This document shows positions 22,096 through 31,265 of a stretch of 64,000 bases of DNA, in pieces. How positions within the stretch are numbered: position 1 is the first letter of the stretch; each line of letters starts with the position of its first letter. The position numbers and the translations under genes are program-made. A model generated the notes under the pieces. That model was not told the DNA's origin, did no database searches, and was given only the letters and a program-made list of their open reading frames with translations. The stretch is from Platycnemis pennipes (lineage: Eukaryota; Arthropoda; Insecta; Odonata; Platycnemididae), in contig OW121846.1 of assembly GCA_933228895.1 (NCBI GenBank), positions 8,525,915 to 8,589,914 on the forward strand, written 5' to 3'.

Positions 22096-22344
22096 TGTTG
22101 AGTGTTTGTACTTGTTGTGATATAACTCAAGCATCAATACGTTGTGCAGTTGTTTTCTACTGCTACTATCCTTATTCTTTTGTTCGTGACTCGGCCCATG
22201 CCTGGTCAGCTGTCTCTGTCTTTTTGTCAGTCTCTCGATGTACACGTTCTGATGTGCACGTTCTTGTAATCCAAGTACGTACATTAAAGTACTGTTCATT
22301 ATCTGAACCTGTGAATTACGTTTGTTCTACCTCGGCCTCTAACA
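22096..22344 (+). repeat. copia 3' LTR
   Basis: 249 bp and apparently identical to the 5' LTR. ATTAAA at 22283-22288 is a possible polyadenylation signal. Followed at once by the TCGTC duplication. Confidence 0.95.
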
Positions 22345-22349
22345 TCGTC
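22345..22349. repeat. copia target-site duplication, right
   Basis: TCGTC, matching 17599-17603. Confidence 0.9.
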
Positions 22350-22530
22350 ATCGTCGAGGTGACAGATGACTCTACCGTCAACGAGTTGCACGTCTTCTGT
22401 ATTTTCCGAAAGTCTTCCTCTCACCAGATGGATAGAAGCACATTTGTCCAATCCCATCCCTATATCATCACTGTATTTCCACATGATGTCCAGTGCACGC
22501 GGAGTTCTTCCACATTGGAGTTCTTCCACA
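22350..22530 (-). pseudogene. Non-LTR reverse transcriptase remnant, part 1 of the inverted 5' segment
   Basis: On the minus strand the frame reads YSDDIGMGLDKCASIHLVRG followed by a VQLVDG-containing stretch. This corresponds to the FSDDI-M-FGLDKCA segment that follows the catalytic YMDD motif in an R2-related family of non-LTR elements. The upstream catalytic motif itself is absent. It leads into the copia insertion and resumes at 17603. The neighbouring 3' part of the same kind of element (22535-23195) is on the plus strand, so this segment is inverted relative to it. Confidence 0.7.
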
Positions 22531-22534
22531 AGTC

Positions 22535-23195
22535 TTCCATTGCCAGATTGTATCTCCCGAGAAAGCTAGGTGGCAGAGGGCTAATAAGCCTGGAGTGTCT
22601 TCACAACAGAGTAGTCCTCAAAATGGCGTGCCATGTGTTCCACAGTACAGACCCACTGACGCTGCTTGTGAAGAAAGACAAGAGTGTCGGCAAAGGGGCA
22701 TTCTTATTCCAGGTGGCGAAAAGGACAGCAGACGGCCTTGGTTTAGACTTCGACCTTATTTCCAACAGAGAAGCATGTGACACATTGATCTTGTAGTTGA
22801 AGGCAGATGTACTAAAGCCCGAAATAAAGTAAGTGGAGCAAAAGACCCTGCTCCGCAAGCACACCGATAAGCCCATGCATCTAAGTTTCTATCCAAACTT
22901 GGAAACCCACAGGCCGAAAGAGCTCATGTTGGCCTTCCTGCATTTCGCTGGTCTGAAGTCCAAAACCGAGGGATTCGTGCTCGAGTGTCAAGATGGTGTC
23001 ATCAACACCCTCACCATGTCTCATCTATGGGGCAATGTGACGGGCACGAGATGACTATCATGCAGAAGGCAGCCAGAGTCTTAGATCATTTACTCTTGGG
23101 TTGCAGCTTTTATGCAAAGAATGCATACATTAACCGGCACAACTCAGCTCACCAGGTGTTGTTTACCACCTCAGACACCATTACCGCATAGACCT
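22535..23195 (+). pseudogene. Non-LTR reverse transcriptase remnant, C-terminal segment
   Basis: It begins with IARLYLPRKLGGRGLISLE, a very conserved block in the same R2-related family. Next come EQKTLLRKHTDKPMH (about 22834) and GFVLECQDGVINTLT (about 22973), and, in another frame, VLDHLLLGCSFYAKNAYINR (about 23070-23130), which carries the His-Cys end of the zinc-binding tail. At least two frameshifts and a stop after CDTLIL break it. The segment between the YLGV block and the LYLPRK block of intact relatives is missing at the inversion junction. Confidence 0.75.
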
Positions 23196-23314
23196 GAATC
23201 CGGTGCTGCCTTAAGAAGAAAAGATTCAATCGAATCTTTGCATTCGATCAAATCAATGGATTAAAGATTTGAATACCAGTCATGCGGATTCTATATACCA
23301 GCTGCAGAGAACTA

Positions 23315-24278
23315 TAGTAAGTCCTCGACTTGCACAGATCCGAGTGACACAGATCCGGAGTTACGCGGATGTTCAGTTAGGATGATGACATGCTTGCGTT
23401 TCTCCGCGTTTCTGTCGCCGCAGCAGAATTAACCACATGATGACCTGTGACTCATTGCCTAGCACACAAGAGTTAATGCCAAACTATGGGTGTTCGGAAC
23501 AGCAACTCTAGTTTAAGACATTACATAGTTCAATGGGTGATATTTGATCATTGTGATGGTGAAAAAGTCTGATGTGATCAGGCATCAACGTCATTCTCGA
23601 TGTAGTTTGACCTTCCCCTGTAAGTCCACGCGTAGTTAATTATCTACTCCATTGATGACACCTATTGTCCATTACAGCAAAAAAACAAGTAGAATCCGTG
23701 TAAGTCAAAACACGTACCCACCCATTTTTGAACCATTAGTGGTGCCGCTTTCACAGCGGCAATCGTCAACAATTACAGAAATGCCATATTTTGAGAGGCT
23801 GTTTTAAATTAACATAATACGACAAAGCGGTAAGTAACACAAACTCAATCTTTATTTCACTGGATATTTAAATCTAAAATAAATATAATTACCCAAAACT
23901 TCTTTTTTTGCTGTAACGGACAACAGGCATCATCTATGGCGTAGATAATTAACTACCTGTAGACTTTTTGGGAAGGACAAACTACGCTGTAAAAACAAAG
24001 ACATTGATGGTTAATCACATCAGACTTTTTCACCATCACGATGATCAAATATCACCTATCGAACTATGTAATGTCTTAAACCACAGTTGCCATTCCGAAC
24101 AACCGTAGTTTGGCATCAACTCTTGCACACTTGGCAATGAGTCATGGGTTGTCACGAAGTTTGAATCCATTGCGGCAACAGAAATGCGGAGAAATGCAAG
24201 CATTTCACCGGCCTAACAGATAATCCGCGTAACTCCAGACCTATGTAATTCGGATCCGCTTAAGTCAAGGACTTGCTG
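23315..24278. mobile_element. 964-bp foldback element with TA flanks
   Basis: TAGTAAGTCCTCGACTT at the left and, in reverse complement, CAGCAAGTCCTTGACTT at the right, each next to TA (23313-23314 and 24279-24280). The arms stay alignable for about 400 bp each: GGAGTTACGCGGAT, CATGCTTGCGTTTCTCCGC and AACTATGGGTGTTCGGAA all have inverted partners on the right. A CAGTAAGTCC-like end with TA duplications fits pogo/mariner-class MITEs. Not coding. Confidence 0.8.
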
Positions 24279-24392
24279 TAATAGCTAATTTTTAGCATTA
24301 AAATCGTAAATACCATGGTAGGAAATGTTCAAGCAGCATATTGTAATCTAATAATTCTTGTCCACATATAAATTCTTTGAAATTCCCCAATT

Positions 24393-24546
24393 TGAAAATT
24401 CTAACAAAAAAGTTCCTCTGCATTCTTCCTGAAACAGTATTTTCAGAAAGAGCCTTCAGTACTGCGGGAAATTTGGTTGATAAAAAAGGAAATCGAATAG
24501 AAGTTGACAAAGTGAAAATTCTGCATTTTCTAAACAAAAACTTGTA
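24393..24546 (+). pseudogene. hAT transposase C-terminal dimerisation region
   Basis: The frame reads SERAFSTAGNLVDKKGNR and continues through VDKVKILHFLNKNL to TAA at 24544-24546, almost textbook for the hAT C-terminus. The upstream frame is not recognisable, and the foldback element at 23315-24278 lies where the catalytic region would be expected. The short distance to the TAGTGATGGGG end at 24898 agrees with a 3' terminus of the same element. Confidence 0.7.
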
Positions 24547-24898
24547 ATCTGTTTTCATTTAATTTTTAATTTTATTTAGGAAAAAATAAACTTTGATTTA
24601 CTTTTGAAATTACCCATTGTTTATATTTGCCCTGAAACATGTCTTTAATATCATTGAGTGGGAACTATATGACCATTATTTATTTATTACTTACTTTAAG
24701 AAATAAGTCTCAGCTCGATTGGGTTTAATTAGATAATTCACGAGAAAGGAAGCATTATTTGCCAATTTACAGACAAAAGGAAGATTTGAATTTAATGAAA
24801 TTGAGGAGGATTAGGATTTGAGATTAAGAATCGAGATTTGGTTTTGATAAAAAAACTGGATTCGGATTCGATCAAATTTTGGATTTGCCCCATCACTA

Positions 24899-26234
24899 AT
24901 TATTAGCCAGTATCTTCCCTAAGGGGTTAATGAGCAAGAAGGGAGTGATAAAGAAGCATTGAACTGTGGCGTGCAGAATGAGGTGAAGGTGAAAAGGAGA
25001 GCTCACCAGTGGGGGATATTTGACCCTAGTGCTATAACCCACCCAGCCCTTGGCCAAAAGAAGAAGGGAAGGGAAGAGGGGAGGGAGACCAGCTACTGCG
25101 GGAGGACCAGCTACTACTCTCTTCCTTGGTGGGAGACACCTCTGAGAGAAATGAGTGACATGAGAGGGAATCACTCATGAAGGCGTGTTGTGAGGAATGG
25201 AAGCTCTCATCCGTGGAGAGGCATATTCGAGACTCGAGGAAACACCTCACTCTATCCACTGGACCACACCCACATAACATGACTATTTTCCAGTTCCGAA
25301 TGACCCTCACCACACCACACACAGCATGAGGCCAAAGTCCCATTCACCTATCCTTTCCCTTGTCTAAACCATTATTCTGAGGTGGTGCCCCATCACTGTA
25401 GTACAATTGACCAATGCTGTTCAGGTGTGATGATACATTGTGAACATTCCTTTTTTTGTTTAATGGGCATTTCAATACGCTTCCTTATGGATAAGGATCT
25501 GTAATCTCTTGTCTGAAATAAAATTTGGACTTGTTCAACCCAACATGTAGTTGCTGGCAAAGGATTGACAAATTATTATTAGTAACTCTGTTACTTTGTT
25601 TTCCTTATTTGTGCTATCAATTTTTGTACGTCTATGTCTCAATGTCCTTGAGTGAACATTACGTGTTCTACGCATGTACCAAATATATCATATAGGAACC
25701 AATAAATTCTTTTTTATGTTTTTACATTCCTCACAGTTCATTTTCTTTTTCTTTCATAAATTGCAGCATGATATTGAGCAGTGTCTGGTGGGTCATTTTG
25801 GAAGTTGATGGGAATTTTGTCTCATGTGTGGAACTGATTAATGTCGTTATTGTTATAGTGATATCCTGAGAAGGCAAAGTAATAATTCCTTGAGACCCTT
25901 ATCCTTGCTGTTGTGTTCCCAGGACTTCAAGGTGAGAACCTATTTCACAGCCCGTTCCCTCTTGTGCTACCCTGGCATTCAACGTAATCATAGGATTGGT
26001 GCCCACCACTGCATGGAAATTAGCATGTCTAATCATACCATATTTTAATTGCCATCACATGATGGTTGATTCCTTTTCTACATCAGTGACTTGATTCTCA
26101 GGCATGCATTTTCCAGTCATAAATAAACATTAATGCCAAAAAGCTTTACAAAATACAGTTACACCTATTTCCACATGCACTCAGCTAAAATCAAATATTA
26201 TAAGGCACAGTCAAATTAATAGATACAGGAATTA
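24899..26234. other. No gene recognised; GC-rich patch
   Basis: 25030-25370 is GC-rich, with GAGG and CACC strings and a faint tRNA-like A-box on the minus strand (see rejected items). The rest is AT-rich and without motifs. None of the overlapping open frames near 24960-25340 is convincing. Confidence 0.35.
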
Positions 26235-26290
26235 CAGTACACACTCGATAATACGAAGCACGAAAAATACAAAGTTTCGATTACATGAAG
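26235..26290. mobile_element. Solitary pogo-like terminus
   Basis: CAGTACACACTCGATAATAC preceded by TA, with GAAGCACGAAAA and TTTCGATTACATGAAGC following, resembles a diverged pogo/Tigger end. No partner terminus was found, so this is a fragment. Confidence 0.35.
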
Positions 26291-27570
26291 CACAACTGCC
26301 AGTCCTGACTAAAAGACTGGTAAAGACATGGCAAAATTCGAAAATGAGGTGTCAAGAATTCAAATTTTTTGAAATTATGAACTTGGAGAAGCATGGATTT
26401 AACCTTTTAGAATTACTCTTGGAATATGTTAAGTTAGGCATTATTTAAGCAATTTATTTATTACTACTGGGATCATTTACAACCAGCATGTTTTCACCTG
26501 TTGTGATCTTGAGTTGATGTTGAATTGCATCACAGTATCTAGCAGAAGTTATACCTGAAGTACGTACTTACATGGTAGAGAATGAATAGCAATTCAAGCA
26601 ATGCTAGCAGTTAAAAAGAATGAAACTTGATTCATTTCGAAGAATATGAGTTCATGTAAGGTCAGAAATAGTTGCAATGAGATGAGTTGTCCCATCCAAG
26701 GGACTACACCCGACTTGATTTAAACGAGTTTAACTTGTATCAGTGATTGCTACATATGAAAAGGACTGTATTTTAAATTAATTGTATCCTTACATTTCCT
26801 ATATTACTTTCATCTAGGTTGTGGCAGGAAGGTTTGTGTAGTGCGATTAACAATACTTGCCAATACTTGAAAACCTCGGAACCGTTAGTTAATGACTGTG
26901 TTGTAAATCTTTCCAACATAAGACCAATGTGTCGCTGTTTTAGATTGGAAATGATATTTACTTCAAGTTCAAATATTCATTTTGCATGGCCTTTTGTTAA
27001 TGCGCAACCCAGTTCACTAGATACCCTGAAATGTGAAGCAGCTCTAACATGTAACTTACTTCTGATGGACATCATACAGTTAAATCTCATAACTTCACTA
27101 CCCTAATGCTATTAATGAGTAGCACAATTTAGAGGTGACCAAAAAATTAGCATTCATATCATAATGTTATTATTTATTTCCAGCACATCCTCACTAAAGC
27201 GAGCTGCAAGCGACCAGGAAAAGTTTGTTTAGAAAAATTCATGTTAATGACATCAAGGTAAAATAGGGTGATTAGGTTTGCTGATAAGCAGGCATCCATG
27301 ATTTAATGTAGTCATATACATTAGTATTTCATTAGTAATAACTAATTTTTATTTTATATTAACAAATGTCAGGTATTACATAAATTGAAACAAATTTTAA
27401 TTGTTAATACATTTAAATTCAAAATTTTCATGTATTATGTACTTTTAAAGTATATTTTAACTGTATTTAGATTGAAAAAATTATGTAAGTGGATATGGAT
27501 CACCACATGGATCACTGCGCATACCAGGTAAGTCCAATAATCTGCTCTCATTCGGGTGATGATCCCTTAA
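26291..27570. other. No gene recognised
   Basis: AT-rich. The 95-codon frame at 26819-27106 has no recognisable motif and no coding-like context. No element ends seen until the TTAA at 27567. Confidence 0.4.
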
Positions 27571-28530
27571 CCCTTCAACATCAAAAAACGTAGTGAGTAC
27601 GTCGGGCCCGGACTGCACATGCCATCAGGTGACGTAGCCACTACGTTGCGGCGAACATCTGCATACTTTAATTTTTTTATCCATTATATAATTTCACGAT
27701 CCTTACATATATGGCATAATTCAGAAGTGGAATAATTTGGTTTTTTACTAATCATAGCTGTTATAATATATTAATTTCTGATATTTTATTGAGATTGTTT
27801 TAATTATATGGAATTTTTGAAATTTTCTTTCACTTTTCTTTTGTTTCTTTGAGGTAGGCAGTCAACACTGCAGCCCAGTTTCAGTTGTAAAGTGGAGAGA
27901 TAAAAAAGTAATCACCATAATTTCCACATTCCATGGCATAGAAACAAAGCCATCGTAAAAAGAGGGAACGAACTCATAAAACCCATAATTATTATTTATT
28001 ATAATAGATATATGGGTGGGGTGGATCTAAAAGATCAGTTACTTCAAACCTACTTGACTGAAAGAAAGTGTCTCTACAAGTGGTACATGAAGCTATTTAG
28101 AAGACTCCTGAATGTGGCTATACTAAATGCTCTAATAATATACCGGGAAAACACAAATAAAAACGTTGACCATTTCACCTTTTGTGTCCAGCTAGTAGAG
28201 AAACTGTTTCATAAATATGCCAAAAAGGATGCCCGAGTGCCGAGGCGACATTCCATCGATAGTTTATCGCCTTGCTTGACAGAAAGTATTTCATTAGAAG
28301 GATCCCTCCCTCAGGAAAGAAACAACATCTGCAAAGGAGGTGTGTTGTCAGCACAAAACATTCCAGGAGAAGAGATACTGTGTACTGGTGTGAAGAATGT
28401 GACATGGGACTCTAATTTGACCGTTTTGAGATCTACCTCACAAAGCAGAATTACTGAGGTAGGCCATTTTTACATGCTTTTCTTTAGTTTGCTGTTCCAC
28501 GGTTCCATCCACGGGTCCTGTTCCCATGGT
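27571..28530 (+). mobile_element. piggyBac-like element, internally deleted
   Basis: TTAA (27567-27570) is followed by CCCTTCAACATC, a piggyBac-type end. The transposase C-terminal region follows only 300 bp later, so most of the coding region is gone. TTAA recurs at 28528, but the terminus next to it is not clearly complementary, so the right boundary is approximate. Confidence 0.6.
27870..28460 (+). pseudogene. piggyBac transposase C-terminal remnant
   Basis: The order is VVKWRDKKVITIIST, a frameshift, then YNRYMGGVDLKDQLLQTYL and RKCLYKWYMKLFRRLLNVAI with a VEKLF-KY end. These match the conserved NxxMGGVDxxDQ region of PGBD4-type piggyBac transposases. A second frameshift near 28310 leads to DTVYWCEECDMGL and FEIYLTKQNY, the remains of the C-terminal cysteine-rich domain, with some expected cysteines replaced. 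The catalytic N-terminal part is deleted. Intact relatives excise precisely at TTAA; this copy cannot. Confidence 0.8.
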
Positions 28531-29813
28531 TAACACTTAAAGACTCGGGTTTAAACCCCCACACATGGAAATTTTTTTCCCACTCAAAAATCTTAAGATT
28601 TCAATGTGTTGACTTTCATAATTATAAATGAATCGTTACTCAGAGTTCATGAAGCATTTCAATGTGATTTTATCCCAATATATGGGACACACATTCAAGG
28701 AAGCCTTTTCAAAATGAAGATTTTTATGTGCCTTTTGTCTGGTCATATGTCTCTGAAATACAAAGCACTTCACGTACGATTACTTCTTAGTCCTAACAAA
28801 TTAGATGTTTACTGGTCATCAAGTCATCTTAGGGCCAGTTTCACCAACGACGGTAAAATTTCCCATTATCGCAGTTTACATTATCTCCGTTAATATTATT
28901 ATCTCGATAATCTCTTGCTTGCGTTCCACCACTGTTATATTATCTCGGTTTTTGTAAACCGAGATTTCTCTGAGAATGTTTAGGTTGGTAAATTTCTCAT
29001 ACTCCCGACGTCAGCAAACAAATAAAAGCGCCTAACCGATTTGTAATGCAGCTGATTTAACTTCGTGCTTATTATAACTAAAGGCATTTCCAATGTACCC
29101 TTGAAGGACAAAATATTAACTAAACGTCCACGAAACATCTATATTATCTTCTACGTATATCTAGAAAACATCTATAATCACTTTCAAAAATCGTCTATAT
29201 GTTTATAAGATATTTCAAACCCCGCTTTTCCTAATTCTACTAAACATTTCCCCTAAGATATCACTTATTGTCTTCACTGTTACGTTTGGGAGATAGAGAA
29301 ATAAAATACTGGAATGAACTTAAATTACATTGCCTTTATTTATAGCGTCTCGAAAACGAACAGTAACTGCTATTATAGGTACCTTTCGATCACTTAAAAC
29401 TTAGCATTTCCTTCGTCGTTGTCATTGGTGTCAAGGTGAATTATCATGCGAATGAATTTAAGTGATGACCTGAAATTGCTTCTGCTTAGGGCGTTTAACA
29501 CGGCGAATGATCTTTTTAATTGATTCCTTGAAACCCTGTTACGTGCAGAAAGTATGTGTAGGCGTATCGATAGCACATATCGATTCACGGGAGATTTCCG
29601 ACCAACGCAGCGGTATCGATGGTTTGTTTACGTTTGTGTCTTCTGCCTTGTTTAGAAGTGATGCGTGATAGGTGAAATAAAGAATGGTGTATATTTAGTA
29701 ATTATAATATTCATTATACAAAGCTTTCTAGATATTGAGGTTTGAGGCCATCGGAAGTGAAGTAGAGCTATTAATAATGAATCGGTATGGTTTAATTTTC
29801 GCATCTACTGCTA

Positions 29814-30062
29814 GTGTCCATACAACGGTGGCAGCCACAAGTCTTCCGGAGAAAGCTACGAGAGAGGAGAAATAGTGGTCGAGGTACGTTAGGCGTGATT
29901 CAAAATAAACTTTTTATACAATGTGAGGCCTACCGTCATTTATTAAGAAAGACGCTGGAGCAATTTCGTACTGCATTAAATCTCGCCAGACGTGATTATG
30001 AAAGATCGGACACGACGACGAGAGAAGCAATTTCGGTGACAAGAGATACTTGATCAACCTTA
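29814..30062 (+). pseudogene. HARBI1-like transposase remnant, N-terminal part
   Basis: The frame gives FRRKLRERRNSGRGTLG, then YRHLLRKTLEQFRTALNLA and ERSDTTTREAIS. This corresponds to the N-terminal region of HARBI1-like nucleases (R-R...; FL-LL-LV; IER-DT--REAIS). A frameshift near 30045 moves the following RYLINLRY, which matches the usual RL--TLRYLATG, to another frame. The catalytic DDE region is missing. The equivalent segment in copy 2 (43091-43225) is similarly broken. Confidence 0.6.
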
Positions 30063-30346
30063 GGTATACATGTTTATAATTATATTGATATTTTACAATC
30101 CGATTCAGGCTGGCTGTCACGCTAAGATTTTATAGCGACGGGCAAATCGTTTCCATGACCGTATGCGGCTATAACGTTTCCTGATTACTCAGCAAGAATT
30201 CATGAGGGTTATAAAATATGTTTAATTATGGTTGAAGTGTGTAGCAGTGTCTATTGTAAGAAGTGTACTATTTACATTTAAATAAGATAAGAGTTTTAGA
30301 GGTTAGATACGTGCCATCTGCTTTTATTTATCCTTTATATAACACC

Positions 30347-30378
30347 GTTTCCACGGACGACTTGTCCATCGTCTTCAG
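30347..30378 (-). ncRNA. Hammerhead-ribozyme-like motif in Harbinger copy 1
   Basis: On the minus strand CTGAAGACGATGGAC is followed by a complementary GTCCGTG and then GAAAC. It is enclosed by inverted arms TTTATATAACACC (30334-30346) and GGTGTTATATAAA (30392-30404), which could form a closing stem. The core has extra bases between CTGANGA and the stem, so activity is doubtful. Confidence 0.3.
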
Positions 30379-30813
30379 GGTGAGTGAAGTTGGTGTTATA
30401 TAAATATTTAACCCGGTGGAAATCCCGAGAAGACCTCACCTGAATTGTTGCTAAGTGCTTTTCGTAGCGTTTATTAACTCGGGATAAATCAAATCTCAAG
30501 TTTTAGGTTCAACTAAATTGCGCGTTCCTTGATCAACCTAGTAATTACCTTAAATAACGATAATTGAACTCAAATGTCTCGACTAATATCTAAAAGTAGC
30601 TGACAAAATCGCCTGCGCGCCATGTTGCTTTTACAGTATTAACTCGGATAATATCCTTTCACCTCGCGAAAACGGCCGGTAAAAATATTAACCGAGATAA
30701 TGCACCAAAACCGAGTTAATGGTACTGGTGAAACAGAGAAGTCACATTAACTCGGTTAATCCCAAAATTAACCGAGTTAAAAAGATTATCTTCGTTGGTG
30801 AAACTGGCCCTTA

Positions 30814-31265
30814 GACATATTTAAATATAATATATTTAACATATTCATAACATATAGCATAAAGTGCAAATGTTTACTTTTACAATAAACTAGTGTAGTT
30901 TTATAAACATCTAATATGCTAATACTAAAAAGTAAAAAATAAAAAACAGGAAAAAATATTTTTAACCCCTCATTTATATTTCGCTCCTTAACTTTAGTTC
31001 ATTTAAAGATTTTCTAGAAATTATATATTGAAGCGCTCTATTCCACTGAATATCAATATCTTTATATTTAATTAATATATATTGATATCAGATAAATATT
31101 TTTTTCTTTTTTAGAATGAGGTATATTCTTCATATTTATTTGTATAATCATCACCATCATCGCCTGAATCCCGCTTTGCCAAGATGTGGCTTTTCGTGCA
31201 TGTGCAACTATAATTTTTTTTAAATGCCTAATACAATATATTATATTGTGCATTTTTAAAATAGT
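30814..31265. other. No gene recognised
   Basis: AT-rich spacer between the Harbinger element and the GGCCA-rich element. Confidence 0.4.

Larger units (their letters stand above)
17604..22344 (+). mobile_element. Complete copia (Ty1/copia) LTR retrotransposon
   Basis: A 4,741-bp element with all expected parts: a 249-bp 5' LTR beginning TGTTG and ending TAACA, a primer-binding site directly after it, one long Gag-Pol frame, a purine-rich tract and an LTR that appears identical to the first, all flanked by TCGTC duplications. Identical LTRs mean few or no substitutions since insertion, because both are copied from one template. It sits in antisense orientation inside an older non-LTR retrotransposon fragment. 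By sequence nothing is obviously broken, so it may be mobile; whether it is transcribed cannot be judged here. Confidence 0.95.
23215..24898 (+). mobile_element. hAT remnant split by a foldback element
   Basis: The right end, read on the minus strand, starts TAGTGATGGGGCAAATCC, a hAT-type terminus with GATTCGGATTCGAT subterminal strings. GATTCAATCGAATC strings at 23225 suggest the other end, but its TAGTGATGGGG terminus is missing. The hAT C-terminal motif lies at 24393-24546, and a 964-bp foldback element is inserted at 23315-24278. Confidence 0.5.
28832..30810 (+). mobile_element. Harbinger element family A, copy 1 (1,979 bp)
   Basis: Flanked by TTA (28829-28831 and 30811-30813). The ends are inverted: GGGCCAGTTTCACCAACGA at the left and its reverse complement at the right. 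A 3-bp TTA/TAA duplication and a GGGCCNGTTTCACCAA end are typical of PIF/Harbinger. A second copy lies at 42071-43980. Inside are a remnant of a HARBI1-like nuclease, a palindrome TTAACTCGGTTAAT/ATTAACCGAGTTAA near 30748-30781, and the hammerhead-like segment at 30334-30404. Copy 2 lacks about 130 bp present here near 29230-29360. Confidence 0.9.

Noticed and set aside
22095..22796. 233-codon plus-strand frame joining the 3' LTR to the LINE remnant
   Set aside because: An accidental fusion across the insertion boundary; only the part after 22535 has family similarity, and I annotate that separately.
25203..25290. tRNA-like or SINE-head sequence on the minus strand (TGGTCCAGTGGATAGAG then CGAGTCTCG)
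   Set aside because: A- and B-box-like strings are only about 15 bases apart, too close for a tRNA, and no cloverleaf can be drawn. Without other copies a SINE call is not justified.
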